Shown here piece after piece: positions 15,812 to 24,260 of a DNA stretch of 26,468 nucleotides. The stretch spans positions 1 to 26,468 of the forward strand of contig CAMVBL010000011.1 of the NCBI GenBank assembly GCA_947165725.1. Reading direction: 5' to 3'. Below the pieces are notes generated by a model. It worked only from the letters and a program-made list of their open reading frames with translations, ran no database searches and was not told the origin of the DNA. Source of the DNA: an uncultured Caryophanales bacterium. GTDB taxonomy: Bacteria > Bacillota_I > Bacilli_A > RFN20 > CAG-826. The position numbers and the translations under genes are program-made. The number at the start of each line of letters is the position of its first letter. Within the stretch, counting starts at the first letter, position 1.

Positions 15812-16725
15812 TTATTCTTTAAATATTCAATAATGGCTTTGGATGCCATTTTGCCATCCACTTCAGATAGATAGATTTGTCTAATATCTCTAGGAAGGAT
15901 ATCACCACCAGCGTAAAGGCCTTCTACTTTGGTTTGTTTGGTCTTTGGATCAACTGGGATTGTGCCCCATTCATCTTTAACGTTATCAATATTAATAAAC
16001 TGTGAATTTGGGATTTGTCCCACTAATGGGAAAACACCTTGGACTTCAAGGGTCTTTTCTTCACCTGTTTCACGGTTTTGAATAACCATACCAGTTACTT
16101 TATCTTCCCCTAAGATTGCCACTGGGACATATGGGGTGAGAATTGTGGTATTTGGTAAAGCCGCAAATTCATCAACAAGATATTTATTACCTCTAAATTC
16201 ATTACGTCTATGAATTAAATAAACGTGATGAGCGAGATCCGCCATATAGATGGCTTCTTTAAGAGCAGTATTACCACCACCGATGATAAGAACATCTTGG
16301 CCTTTAAAGAAGTGGCCATCACAAACTGCACAGTATGAAAGACCATGACCAAATAATTCTTTTTCTTTTGGTAAGCCTAATTCTCTTTCTTTAGTGCCGG
16401 TAGCCACTAAAACGGTTTTCGCGGTATATTCATTTTGTTCGGTTTTAACCACAAACAAATTATTTTCTTTTGTTAAGGACGTGACCATTTCTGGAATCAT
16501 TTTGATATCCGCTTTCATGAGCCAGTTAAAAAATTCCACGGCTAAATCTGGACCAGGGATTTTAGTAAAACCTGGATAGTTATCAACACGTGGAGCGATG
16601 TTAATCTTACCACCTGGTGTTGAGCCTTCGATAATAGCGACATCAAGTCCTGCTTCTTTTAAGATAATCGCGGTTCTAATACCACATGGGCCAGCGCCTA
16701 AAATAAGTGTGTCAAAAGTTTTCAT
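15808..16725 (-). CDS. trxB: Thioredoxin reductase
   Basis: This 305-residue flavoenzyme should pass electrons from NADPH to thioredoxin. The FAD-binding LILGAGPCGI is at the N-terminus, the redox pair is Cys132 and Cys135 in YCAVCDG, the NADPH fold is at IIGGGNTALKEA with HRRNEFRG after it, and the second FAD motif is GLYAGGDI near the end. HRRNEFRG fits the usual NADPH-selective motif. It overlaps the upstream HAD gene as ATGA and has AGGAGG nine bases before its ATG. It is the last gene of the uvrA-lgt-HAD-trxB run. Confidence 0.95.
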   Translation of the reverse strand: MKTFDTLILGAGPCGIRTAIILKEAGLDVAIIEGSTPGGKINIAPRVDNYPGFTKIPGPDLAVEFFNWLMKADIKMIPEMVTSLTKENNLFVVKTEQNEYTAKTVLVATGTKERELGLPKEKELFGHGLSYCAVCDGHFFKGQDVLIIGGGNTALKEAIYMADLAHHVYLIHRRNEFRGNKYLVDEFAALPNTTILTPYVPVAILGEDKVTGMVIQNRETGEEKTLEVQGVFPLVGQIPNSQFINIDNVKDEWGTIPVDPKTKQTKVEGLYAGGDILPRDIRQIYLSEVDGKMASKAIIEYLKNN

Positions 16726-17363
16726 AATAGGATACCTCCTAATTCATTATACGAGGAAACTGCATATTTCGCGGCTTTGATGCATTTAATTTCTCTTGGG
16801 CCCCAAGTCACAAGCATCGCATCAACACCCGCATTTGTCGCGGTTTCATAATCAATATCGTTATCACCAATATAAAGGACTTCTTCTTTATTAGCAATTG
16901 CTAATCTTTCTAAAGCTTTTTCAATGCCTAAAGGACTTGGTTTAGGAGCGTTAACATCATCCGCGGAAATAACCACATCAAATAAATCTTCGATATGGCA
17001 TATTTCTAAAGAATATTTAGTTAAAGGTGCACCTTTATTAGTAACCACTCCTAGTAGATATCCAGCTTCTTTTAATTTCTTCAATGTTTCAATTTCATTA
17101 TCAAAAGCCTTCACATAAGGAAGATATAGTTCTCTTGAAGTTTCTTGGAAAGCTTTATATATTTCTTCAAATGTATAATCAGGGAATTCATTCACGAGCG
17201 TCTTCTTAATAGGAGGACCGGAAAAATATATTAATTCTTCTCTAGTTCTAATCTTCGCTGGTCTATATTTCTTATAGAGTGCGAAAAAGGACTGAATAAG
17301 CATTTCATCGGTATCACAAAGGGTGCCATCTAAATCAAAAAGAAGAACTTTGTATTTATGCAT
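16722..17363 (-). CDS. HAD-family phosphatase (PpaX / phosphoglycolate phosphatase-like)
   Basis: This 213-residue haloacid dehalogenase-superfamily hydrolase has motif I FDLDGTLCDTD (Asp10, Asp12), motif II VVTNKG, the lysine of motif III at KPSP (Lys141) and motif IV GDNDIDYETA (Asp167, Asp171). A helical cap lies between motifs I and II, as in subfamily I enzymes. In Bacillus the gene beside lgt is ppaX, a pyrophosphatase tied to HPr kinase. No hprK is visible here, so a housekeeping phosphoglycolate-type function is equally possible. It overlaps lgt by eight bases and trxB by four. Confidence 0.88.
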   Translation of the reverse strand: MHKYKVLLFDLDGTLCDTDEMLIQSFFALYKKYRPAKIRTREELIYFSGPPIKKTLVNEFPDYTFEEIYKAFQETSRELYLPYVKAFDNEIETLKKLKEAGYLLGVVTNKGAPLTKYSLEICHIEDLFDVVISADDVNAPKPSPLGIEKALERLAIANKEEVLYIGDNDIDYETATNAGVDAMLVTWGPREIKCIKAAKYAVSSYNELGGILL

Positions 17364-18927
17364 TTGCTTGTTGGCCTTTCAAACCATTGATAAGTGTTGG
17401 AATAGAAATACCTAAGCCAAGAAGGATAGCGCCACCCACTACTAAGAACATCACACCAATATTGAATTGGTTATAGCCCATGACTGGGGCAAATGTTGTA
17501 GTAGACATTAAAGCAATAGCCACTGCGGTTAAAGCTCCTCCCACTACTAAGATAGCGATTGAGCCAATAAGACCAACCTTTGTGTCTTTTTCTCTAACGA
17601 TAAATGTATTGTTTTTCTTACGAATGATATTACGAACAATGTGATTACCCACAATTAGTAAGACACCGGCGGCAACATATGCCATACTCCAGAACCATGA
17701 CCAATAGCCATCAGGACCCATATTAAAGGCCCCATATCTTAATGGTTCCATGAATAATCTAGTTAAGCCATACCAAATGAGGTAACCAAAACCAACATCA
17801 CCGAATTCAACATATTTTCTAAGCTTCTTACCAAATAATTGCGATAAGAGGAAATAACCCGTTAAGTTAGCAATAGCTTCAATGAGGAATAAAGGTACGT
17901 ATAGTTGATTTGTGCCAATTAGATTAGGGGCTCCTTCAGCAGTGCTATATTGTGCATTCCTCCAAATGATTTCTGGTAACCATTTCCAACCATCAAGGTT
18001 TTGAATAACGCCATGTACTTCGCAGTTAAAGAAGTTACCAAGTCTACCAATGGCTTGAGCAATTAAAATCATCGGTAAAGCAATATCAAAGATCACCCAA
18101 ATGGATTTACCTTTATTACGCCACATATACCATATAACACCAACGACAATGCCAACAATTGCACCACCTAAGATAGTTAGACCACCTTCCCAAATTGCTA
18201 AAGGCGCCCAAATCTTAATTTCGTTACCAAAAAGGTTCATCGTGGTCATTGCACGGCCATAATCAAATTTAGTGGTCCATTCACCAATCACAAAGCCAAT
18301 ACGTGCGCCAATGATACCAGCAGGGAATGCCACAAAGAATGTGGATTCTAAGATACCATGTTCGCCATATTCTTTGTACATTTGATGATCCGCTAAGAAA
18401 TAGACAAGGATTGCGCCACCAAGGATACATAAAGCGTAGAAAGCAATGTTTGGATGTCCTGTAGCAGGAGTAACAAATCCTTGGGTAAAAGAAATACCGT
18501 TAACTAATGGATATGTTAAATAAGGCGCTAAGCCGTTTGTGTATAAGAACAGTGATAATATTGCAGCGGCAAAACCGATAAACATGATTCTATAAAGCCA
18601 CTTATCAAGTTTCTCAGGAATATTTCTACCATAGTAATGGAGAATGAATGTATTGATAGCGGTAAATAAGCAACCAATAAATAAAATAGCGCCTAACACT
18701 AGCTCTACAACATGCAAGGCATCTGGAGTGGCGCCTAACCACATATAGAATCCAAAAGAAGCAACAATAAAGAAGGCGATAGCCGCACCAATAGCGATAC
18801 CAACTTTGATAAATAACTTTTTAAAATTTAATTCAATCATTGGTGTTTTGACTACTTGGACAGTAAAAACAATGCCCACTGCCGCACAAATAGCAAATAA
18901 CACCAAGAAGATAATTGCTAATACCAT
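17356..18927 (-). CDS. lgt: Prolipoprotein diacylglyceryl transferase with extra membrane segments
   Basis: This polytopic enzyme moves diacylglycerol from phosphatidylglycerol to the cysteine of lipoprotein precursors. The Lgt signature GRLGNFFNCEVHG is at residues 294-306, with GARIG (208-212) and YGLTRLFMEPLR (386-397) carrying the conserved arginines. At 523 residues it is far longer than the usual 260-300. About 155-170 residues with four or five membrane segments precede the core and a further ~90 residues with two segments follow it. The lipoproteins at 478-1944 and 21880-22959 would be substrates. It starts three bases after the uvrA stop; AAGGAG lies within the uvrA end, about 15 bases upstream. 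Confidence 0.93.
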   Translation of the reverse strand: MVLAIIFLVLFAICAAVGIVFTVQVVKTPMIELNFKKLFIKVGIAIGAAIAFFIVASFGFYMWLGATPDALHVVELVLGAILFIGCLFTAINTFILHYYGRNIPEKLDKWLYRIMFIGFAAAILSLFLYTNGLAPYLTYPLVNGISFTQGFVTPATGHPNIAFYALCILGGAILVYFLADHQMYKEYGEHGILESTFFVAFPAGIIGARIGFVIGEWTTKFDYGRAMTTMNLFGNEIKIWAPLAIWEGGLTILGGAIVGIVVGVIWYMWRNKGKSIWVIFDIALPMILIAQAIGRLGNFFNCEVHGVIQNLDGWKWLPEIIWRNAQYSTAEGAPNLIGTNQLYVPLFLIEAIANLTGYFLLSQLFGKKLRKYVEFGDVGFGYLIWYGLTRLFMEPLRYGAFNMGPDGYWSWFWSMAYVAAGVLLIVGNHIVRNIIRKKNNTFIVREKDTKVGLIGSIAILVVGGALTAVAIALMSTTTFAPVMGYNQFNIGVMFLVVGGAILLGLGISIPTLINGLKGQQANA

Positions 18928-18930
18928 AAT

Positions 18931-21768
18931 CTATTCGTAATGCTCCTTTTTTAAGACTTTCTTTAAATATTGGCCAGTATAAGAGGCTTTGTTATCCGCC
19001 ACTTCTTCTGGTGTACCAGTAGCGACAATTTTGCCACCAGCGTCACCACCATCTGGTCCTAAATCAATAATATAGTCGGCAACCTTGATAACATCAAGAT
19101 TGTGTTCAATGACTAAGACTGTATCACCATGGTCCACAATTCTTTGTAAGACCTTGATTAAACGTTTAACGTCATCAGTATGTAAACCTGTTGTTGGTTC
19201 ATCAAGAATATACAACGTTTTACCTGTTGGACGTTTTTGTAGTTCGCTAGCTAACTTAACACGTTGAGCTTCGCCACCACTTAATGTCGTAGCAGGTTGA
19301 CCTAACTTAATATAGCCTAAACCGACATCAAATAAGGTTTGAATACGCTTTGATAGGGACGGCCTATTAGCGAAGAAATGAAGAGCGTCTTCTACAGTCA
19401 TTTCTAAAACATCATAGATACTCTTACCTTTATAGGTGACTTGTAATGTTTCTTCGTTATAGCGTTTACCATTACATGCATCGCATTTAACATAAACATC
19501 TGGTAAGAAGTTCATAGGGATACGAGTAACGCCCGCTCCACCACATTTTTCACATCGTCCGCCTTCGACATTAAAGGAGAATCGACCTTTATCATAGCCC
19601 CTAGCTTTCGCTTCAACAGTTTCAGCGAATAAGGTTCTAATATCATCAAAGATTTTGACATATGTCGCAGGGTTACTTCTTGGTGTTCTACCAATTGGCT
19701 CTTGTGTAATATCAATAACCTTATCAATATTTTCAAAGCCCTCTATGGATTTCACTTCACCAGCGAAAGCGGGTTCACCAGAGAAGTGCTCTGTTAAATG
19801 GTTAAATAATGTTTGATTGATTAAAGATGACTTGCCACTGCCAGAAACACCAGTAACAGCCACAAATTCCCCTAATGGGATATCAACATTAACTTTCTTT
19901 AAGTTATTGCATGAAGCACCTTTAATTTTGATAAATAAGCCGTTCCCCTTTCTTCTCTTCTTAGGAATAGGGATATATTCTCTTTCGGAAAGATAGGCAC
20001 CAGTAATGCTTCTTTCATTTTTAGCGATTTCTTCTGGTGTACCAGCGGCCACTACTTCACCACCGTGTACTCCAGCGCCAGGACCAATATCAACGACATA
20101 GTCTGCGCTTCTAATCATTTCTTCATCGTGCTCAACGACGATTAAGGTATTACCAATATCTCTCATCTCTTTCATTGTTTTGATGAGCTTTTCACTGTCT
20201 CTAGAATGTAAACCAATAGAAGGTTCATCCATGACATATAAAACACCAGTTAATTTACTACCGATTTGTGTGGCTAGTCTAATACGTTGAGATTCACCAC
20301 CACTTAAAGTCATGGCTAAACGTGATAATGTTAAATATTCAAGACCGACATCACATAAGAAAGATGTACGGTTACTAACTTCTTTTAAAACTAAATCCGC
20401 AATCTTATTCTCCGATTCGCTTAATTTATTTGGTAACGTTTCCACCCACGCTTTTAAGTCTTTTAATTGCATAGATGAAACATCCCAAATATTCTTATTA
20501 TCAATCTTCACACTAAGAGCAGCGTCATTTAATCTTCTACCATGACATGTGGTACATTCATGATCACTCATAAATGTTTCATAGTAGTCTCTCATCCAAT
20601 CGGATGTAGTCTCGTTATATAATCTTTCAATCTTAGCTTTAACACCTTCAATGATTTGATTTCTATGCATAGTGTTACCACTGCTAGATTTAAGTGTGTA
20701 TTGATGGGCAACAGGAGAACCATATAAAACGATTCTTTGTTGTTCCATTGTTAAATCATTCCAAGGTTTATCCATAGGAACGTTATATAAATTACAAAGT
20801 AAAACAAATTCAGTCCATTCAAGGTTTTGACTACCAACAATATGGGCTAAATATTTTATACAGCCTTCGTTAATACTTAATTTTGGATTAGGAATGAGTT
20901 TACGAATATCGCATTCTCTTTTCATGCCTAAACCACGACAATCTGGACAGAAACCTAAAGGTGAATTAAAGGAGAATAAACGCGGTTCCACTCTTGGAAC
21001 AGAGAAACCACATTTCGGGCATGTATGCTTATCGGATAATAATCTTTCGTTATCCCCATTTAAGATAATAAGTAAACCTTTAGAGAAGTTAAGACATGTT
21101 TCAATTGATTCAAAGACACGACTTCTAACATCAGGTTTAATGATTAAACGGTCAACGACTATGTCAATGCTATGCTTTTTATTCTTTTCTAAAGCCGGCA
21201 CTTCTTCTAGTGTCAATATATCCCCATCCACACGGACACGGTTAAAGCCGTCTTTTCTAATCTTATCTAGAACATCTTTTTGTGTGCCTTTTTCCGCATG
21301 AACGATTGGCGATAATAATTGTATTTTGCTTCCTTCTGGATAAGCCATTACGACATCAGTCATCATGGTGACAGAGAAGGAGATAATTGGTTCGTTATGA
21401 TTTGGACAATATGGAACACCAATACGACCAAATAAAAGTCTTAAATAGTCATAGATTTCAGTAACTGTACCAACAGTACTTCTTGGGTTATGAGAAACAG
21501 ACTTTTGATCAATAGCGATACTTGGTGATAAACCTTCAATAGCATCGACATCTGGTTTATCAAAGTTACCAAGGAACTGTCTAGCATAGCTAGATAATGA
21601 TTCCATATATCTTCTTTGGCCTTCAGCAAAAATTGTATCGAACGCTAAAGTGGATTTGCCAGAACCAGATAAACCAGAAAAAACCACTAATGAATCTTTA
21701 GGTAAAGAAACATCAATGTTCTTGAGGTTATTCTCTCTAGCACCTTTAATAATAATTTTCTTTTCCAT
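18931..21768 (-). CDS. uvrA: Excinuclease ABC subunit A
   Basis: This 945-residue UvrA is complete. It finds damaged DNA with UvrB in nucleotide excision repair. Both ABC modules are intact: GLSGSGKS near residue 33 and GVSGSGKS near 640, with LSGGESQRIRLA and LSGGEAQRVKLA signatures and DEPSIGLH and DEPTTGLH Walker B segments. Zinc-finger cysteines occur in CPKCGF ... CPDC and CEKCGG ... CDACNG, and CTTCHG follows in the first half. No uvrB is in the window. It leads the run with lgt, the HAD gene and trxB. A weak ribosome site and an extended -10 precede it. Confidence 0.98.
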   Translation of the reverse strand: MEKKIIIKGARENNLKNIDVSLPKDSLVVFSGLSGSGKSTLAFDTIFAEGQRRYMESLSSYARQFLGNFDKPDVDAIEGLSPSIAIDQKSVSHNPRSTVGTVTEIYDYLRLLFGRIGVPYCPNHNEPIISFSVTMMTDVVMAYPEGSKIQLLSPIVHAEKGTQKDVLDKIRKDGFNRVRVDGDILTLEEVPALEKNKKHSIDIVVDRLIIKPDVRSRVFESIETCLNFSKGLLIILNGDNERLLSDKHTCPKCGFSVPRVEPRLFSFNSPLGFCPDCRGLGMKRECDIRKLIPNPKLSINEGCIKYLAHIVGSQNLEWTEFVLLCNLYNVPMDKPWNDLTMEQQRIVLYGSPVAHQYTLKSSSGNTMHRNQIIEGVKAKIERLYNETTSDWMRDYYETFMSDHECTTCHGRRLNDAALSVKIDNKNIWDVSSMQLKDLKAWVETLPNKLSESENKIADLVLKEVSNRTSFLCDVGLEYLTLSRLAMTLSGGESQRIRLATQIGSKLTGVLYVMDEPSIGLHSRDSEKLIKTMKEMRDIGNTLIVVEHDEEMIRSADYVVDIGPGAGVHGGEVVAAGTPEEIAKNERSITGAYLSEREYIPIPKKRRKGNGLFIKIKGASCNNLKKVNVDIPLGEFVAVTGVSGSGKSSLINQTLFNHLTEHFSGEPAFAGEVKSIEGFENIDKVIDITQEPIGRTPRSNPATYVKIFDDIRTLFAETVEAKARGYDKGRFSFNVEGGRCEKCGGAGVTRIPMNFLPDVYVKCDACNGKRYNEETLQVTYKGKSIYDVLEMTVEDALHFFANRPSLSKRIQTLFDVGLGYIKLGQPATTLSGGEAQRVKLASELQKRPTGKTLYILDEPTTGLHTDDVKRLIKVLQRIVDHGDTVLVIEHNLDVIKVADYIIDLGPDGGDAGGKIVATGTPEEVADNKASYTGQYLKKVLKKEHYE

Positions 21769-21784
21769 ATCTTTAGTCTTCGAT

Positions 21785-21793
21785 ATTTTATCA
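21785..21793 (-). promoter_or_regulatory. uvrA promoter (extended -10)
   Basis: On the minus strand TGATAAAAT lies 16 bases before the uvrA ATG. No good -35 is visible, so the extended -10 would carry recognition. The 5' leader would be about ten bases. Confidence 0.4.
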
Positions 21794-21838
21794 AATATTC
21801 GAAAATATAACTATATAAATGCGTTTTAAGGTAAAACA

Positions 21839-21858
21839 AAACACCCCGAGGGGTGCTT
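21839..21858 (-). terminator. terminator after the SGNH lipoprotein gene
   Basis: On the minus strand AAGCACCC (21858-21851) pairs with GGGTGTTT (21846-21839), with one G-U pair and a four-base loop, followed by TGTTTT. It lies 21 bases after the stop at 21880 and separates this gene from uvrA. Confidence 0.85.
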
Positions 21859-21879
21859 GTTATACTTATGTTTTTTGGA

Positions 21880-22959
21880 TTATAAGTCTAATAAATTGTT
21901 TTTGAGAATGACTTCACCATAAGCCATACCGAGTCTTAAGGAACTCTTGGTATTGTAGTGCATGCTGTCACCACCTGGTTGACCTGGTTTTAATTCATTT
22001 TCATCAGTTTTTTCTTCTGCGTTAGCATAGGTATCAACGATGAAGTTCATATCGCCAGAATCAGCAAATTGTTGCTTTTGAGCATTCATATCTTCTGGCT
22101 TTGTCCAAGCAGATCTTGGATTTGTGCCTTGATAGACCATGCCATCAATGAAGGCAATGTTTTCACCATTGCTTTCTTTAGCATATTCAGCGAAATCTTC
22201 CCTGAATTTGCCAACCATGTCACCTAATCTCTTAGCGTAATTAGCGGTTTTAACACCACCATCGCAATCACTTTCACCTTGGTGCCAGACCCAACCTTTG
22301 ATAACTGGGGTTAAGCCCATATCTTTGATGAGTTGGAGATTGTTTTCTAAGAATGGTTTGGCAAATGTATCGTATAAGTTAATTTCTGGGAAATTGCCAT
22401 TCTCATCTTTCAATGGCCAGTTATATTGTGTACCACCTTGAGCAAAGCCTGAACCATTAGAGGCCATCTTCACTAAGAAGATTGGTTTATCTTCAGTAGC
22501 GTAATCTTTTAAAGCATAGGCTAAGCCAAATTCAGGACCCATATTTGTGCCTGATGTGCCATTGAAGTTGCCAAAACCTGGAACAGTATCAATGAACTTA
22601 CCAGCAAATTGGTTTTCAGCGTTTGTATATGATTGAAGCTTTGGATTCTTTTCTAATTTGGTGTGATCAAGTTCACCATAACCCGCACAGTAGACACTGG
22701 ATTGCACTGTCTTCATACCAGCGGCGACTTCTTCATAATCTTCAAGACCTAAATCTTCAAATGCTTTTGATAAATTAGCGGCACTGCAGGATGAGTTACC
22801 TTGCATATTAGATTGACCAGAAAGAAGGAAGACTGATACTTCATTTGGATCTTTTTCTGGTTCTTTAGAAGTATTACCACCACCGTTATTGTTACAACCG
22901 GTAACGGTCATAGCTAAAAAGCCGACACTTAATAAAAGTAATTTTTTTAAATTTTTCAT
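21880..22959 (-). CDS. SGNH-fold lipoprotein, sialate/carbohydrate acetylesterase-like
   Basis: This is a 359-residue lipoprotein. The signal peptide ends in the lipobox TVTGC (Cys22), followed by an Asn/Gly-rich linker. The catalytic domain has LSGQSNMQG with the nucleophile Ser50, WVWHQGESD at 225-231 and a C-terminal Asp331-Ser-Met-His334 pair. This is the pattern of the SASA family (sialate O-acetylesterase and CE6-like acetyl xylan esterases). It probably removes acetyl groups from host or dietary glycans at the cell surface; the substrate cannot be told. AGGAG is seven bases before the ATG. It is a single-gene unit with its own promoter and terminator. Confidence 0.88.
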   Translation of the reverse strand: MKNLKKLLLLSVGFLAMTVTGCNNNGGGNTSKEPEKDPNEVSVFLLSGQSNMQGNSSCSAANLSKAFEDLGLEDYEEVAAGMKTVQSSVYCAGYGELDHTKLEKNPKLQSYTNAENQFAGKFIDTVPGFGNFNGTSGTNMGPEFGLAYALKDYATEDKPIFLVKMASNGSGFAQGGTQYNWPLKDENGNFPEINLYDTFAKPFLENNLQLIKDMGLTPVIKGWVWHQGESDCDGGVKTANYAKRLGDMVGKFREDFAEYAKESNGENIAFIDGMVYQGTNPRSAWTKPEDMNAQKQQFADSGDMNFIVDTYANAEEKTDENELKPGQPGGDSMHYNTKSSLRLGMAYGEVILKNNLLDL

Positions 22960-22994
22960 AGAGTTCTCCTATAAAATTATCGAACGTTTATATT

Positions 22995-23022
22995 ATTTTA
23001 TCACTTATCATAGATAAGACAA
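22995..23022 (-). promoter_or_regulatory. promoter of the SGNH lipoprotein gene with a palindrome in the spacer
   Basis: On the minus strand -35 TTGTCT (23017-23022) and an extended -10 TGATAAAAT (22995-23003) have a 16-base spacer. The perfect inverted repeat CTTATC-TAT-GATAAG (23004-23018) fills the spacer and reaches the edge of the -35. Its place suggests a repressor operator, perhaps for sugar control. Confidence 0.5.
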
Positions 23023-23043
23023 AGAATTTGTATTTCAACAAAA

Positions 23044-23063
23044 AACTCCTTATTAATAAGGAG
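23044..23063 (-). terminator. terminator after tRNA-Pro
   Basis: ACTCCTTA (23044-23051) and TAAGGAGT (23056-23063) form a perfect eight-bp stem with a TTAA loop. On the minus strand it is followed by TTTTTTG after the stem. It lies nine bases after the CCA end of the tRNA. Confidence 0.85.
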
Positions 23064-23072
23064 TATTTAACA

Positions 23073-23150
23073 ATGGTCGGAACGATCAGATTTGAACTGA
23101 CGACCCCTTCCACCCCAAGGAAGTGCGCTACCAAGCTGCGCTACGTCCCG
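23073..23150 (-). tRNA. tRNA-Pro (anticodon GGG)
   Basis: On the minus strand the acceptor arm pairs CGGGACG with CGTTCCG (one G-U), followed by discriminator A and an encoded CCA. The anticodon arm is CTTCC-TTGGGGT-GGAAG, giving GGG at positions 34-36, which reads CCC and CCU proline codons. The T arm carries GTTCAAATC. A TATAAT -10 (23164-23169) stands about 13 bases upstream and may be its own promoter. Confidence 0.96.
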
Positions 23151-23175
23151 ATGACGTAATGTCATTATACACAAT

Positions 23176-23670
23176 TTAATAGCGTTTAATAACTTTATCA
23201 ATATTGTGGTCGGTAATAAGGTCTATATGATTAAAGAATTCCTCTTCTTCTTTATCAGGCATTTCAAAAGTATCAATTAATTTTAATAATGCATCTTCAG
23301 GAATTGGATATTCTCTTTCTCTATTTTGTTTTAAAGTTAGATCTTTATCGATATGGAAAACGACTAAATCAATCTCATCATATAGTTCTCTATATGGTTT
23401 GATTAAATCTAAGCGATATTCTTTCTTCGCATTTGTGGCGTCCAATATCACTATTCCATCTTTATCTTCACTATAAGTTTTGATTAATGAATAAAAGATT
23501 TTCCACACTAATGGGTCTTGGCTTAAATCTTGTTGATTACCACATATATCTTTTCTAATTTGATCACTACTAATGATATAAACATGTTTTTCCTTATCTT
23601 CCCTTAGGGCATTAGAAAAATAAGATTTACCACTACCAGGAACACCAGAAAGAACAACTAAATAATTCAT
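23176..23670 (-). CDS. P-loop kinase-like protein (AAA_33 family)
   Basis: This 164-residue single-domain protein has the P-loop GVPGSGKS at residues 9-16. SSDQIRKD follows near 34 and VILDATNAKKEYR near 74, then the arginine-rich lid QNREREYPIP near 116. This order matches the AAA_33 group of predicted kinases related to polynucleotide kinase and zeta-type enzymes. The substrate may be a nucleic acid end, nucleotide or small molecule. It has no clear ribosome site before the ATG. It sits directly upstream of tRNA-Pro on the same strand, but this may be chance. It is much shorter than zeta toxins and has no antitoxin partner beside it. Confidence 0.8.
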   Translation of the reverse strand: MNYLVVLSGVPGSGKSYFSNALREDKEKHVYIISSDQIRKDICGNQQDLSQDPLVWKIFYSLIKTYSEDKDGIVILDATNAKKEYRLDLIKPYRELYDEIDLVVFHIDKDLTLKQNREREYPIPEDALLKLIDTFEMPDKEEEEFFNHIDLITDHNIDKVIKRY

Positions 23671-23694
23671 AATACTTAAAAATAGGCAAAGAAA

Positions 23695-23716
23695 AAGTGA
23701 ACACTAGGATTCACTT
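23695..23716 (-). terminator. terminator after the DUF6788-like gene
   Basis: On the minus strand AAGTGAA (23716-23710) pairs with TTCACTT (23701-23695), with an eight-base loop and TTTC after it. It lies 14 bases beyond the stop at 23730. Confidence 0.8.
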
Positions 23717-23729
23717 GTTCTAATTTGTT

Positions 23730-24119
23730 TTATTTTGCTAAACGCTTTTCAACTTCAGCGTTTACATCGCCCTCTTGCATAGCGACTTCAAGTAAAGCAA
23801 TAACATCTTCTTCAGTGAGAAGACCACTCTTTACGACTTTGCGTGTGGCTTTCTTTAAGTCTTTTTTAATGACTTTTAATAATGCTTCGTTTTCTTTTCT
23901 CACAGCAATTTTTCTTTTAACGCTGCTTAAAAGAGCATCTGGGACGTATTGGGAAATAATTTTCTTTCCTTCACGCCATTGACGATAGCAATATGTATGA
24001 CCGCTAATTTGTTTGACGGAGATATAGCCGCATGGTAAGTTGGCAATGTTCTTTTGCACTTGCGCGTATTCATCTACGATTTGCACAAGAGCTTCTACTT
24101 CTCTTAGATCTTTTTTCAT
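23730..24119 (-). CDS. Small DUF6788-like protein
   Basis: This 129-residue protein has a short N-terminal helix (residues about 1-30), a beta-rich core with LPCGYISVKQISGHTYCYRQW and REGKKIISQYV, and a long charged helical tail. The core resembles DUF6788-type modules often found in phage and mobile-element proteins; the assignment is moderate. I prefer the ATG at 24119, which lies 11 bases after AAGGA, over the TTG two codons earlier. A near-consensus promoter and a terminator bound it as a single-gene unit. Its function is unknown. Confidence 0.75.
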   Translation of the reverse strand: MKKDLREVEALVQIVDEYAQVQKNIANLPCGYISVKQISGHTYCYRQWREGKKIISQYVPDALLSSVKRKIAVRKENEALLKVIKKDLKKATRKVVKSGLLTEEDVIALLEVAMQEGDVNAEVEKRLAK

Positions 24120-24148
24120 AAACAAATATTTCCTTAACCTACGATAAA

Positions 24149-24178
24149 ATTATATAAAAAAGATTTTATTGATGTCAA
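24149..24178 (-). promoter_or_regulatory. strong promoter of the DUF6788-like gene
   Basis: On the minus strand a consensus TTGACA (24173-24178) and a consensus TATAAT (24149-24154) are 18 bases apart, 29 bases before the ATG. This is the strongest non-rRNA promoter in the window by sequence. Confidence 0.75.
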
Positions 24179-24210
24179 CATTTCTTTTGTAGGGTTAAAA
24201 GTAAGAAAAA

Positions 24211-24230
24211 AGGTGATGTTAACATCACCT
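24211..24230 (-). terminator. terminator of the SPFH-NfeD operon
   Basis: AGGTGATG and CATCACCT form a perfect eight-bp stem with a TTAA loop. On the minus strand it is followed by TTTTTTC. It lies 30 bases after the SPFH stop. Confidence 0.9.
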
Positions 24231-24260
24231 CTTTAAGTGTTTGATTTAAATGAACCTTAA

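Noticed and set aside
21781..21815. Possible LexA/SOS box before uvrA
   Set aside because: CGAATATTTG recalls half of the Firmicutes SOS box, but the second half GTTCG is missing.
23176..23670. Zeta-type toxin
   Set aside because: The P-loop kinase fold fits, but the protein is short, lacks a neighbouring epsilon-type antitoxin and matches general AAA_33 kinases equally well.
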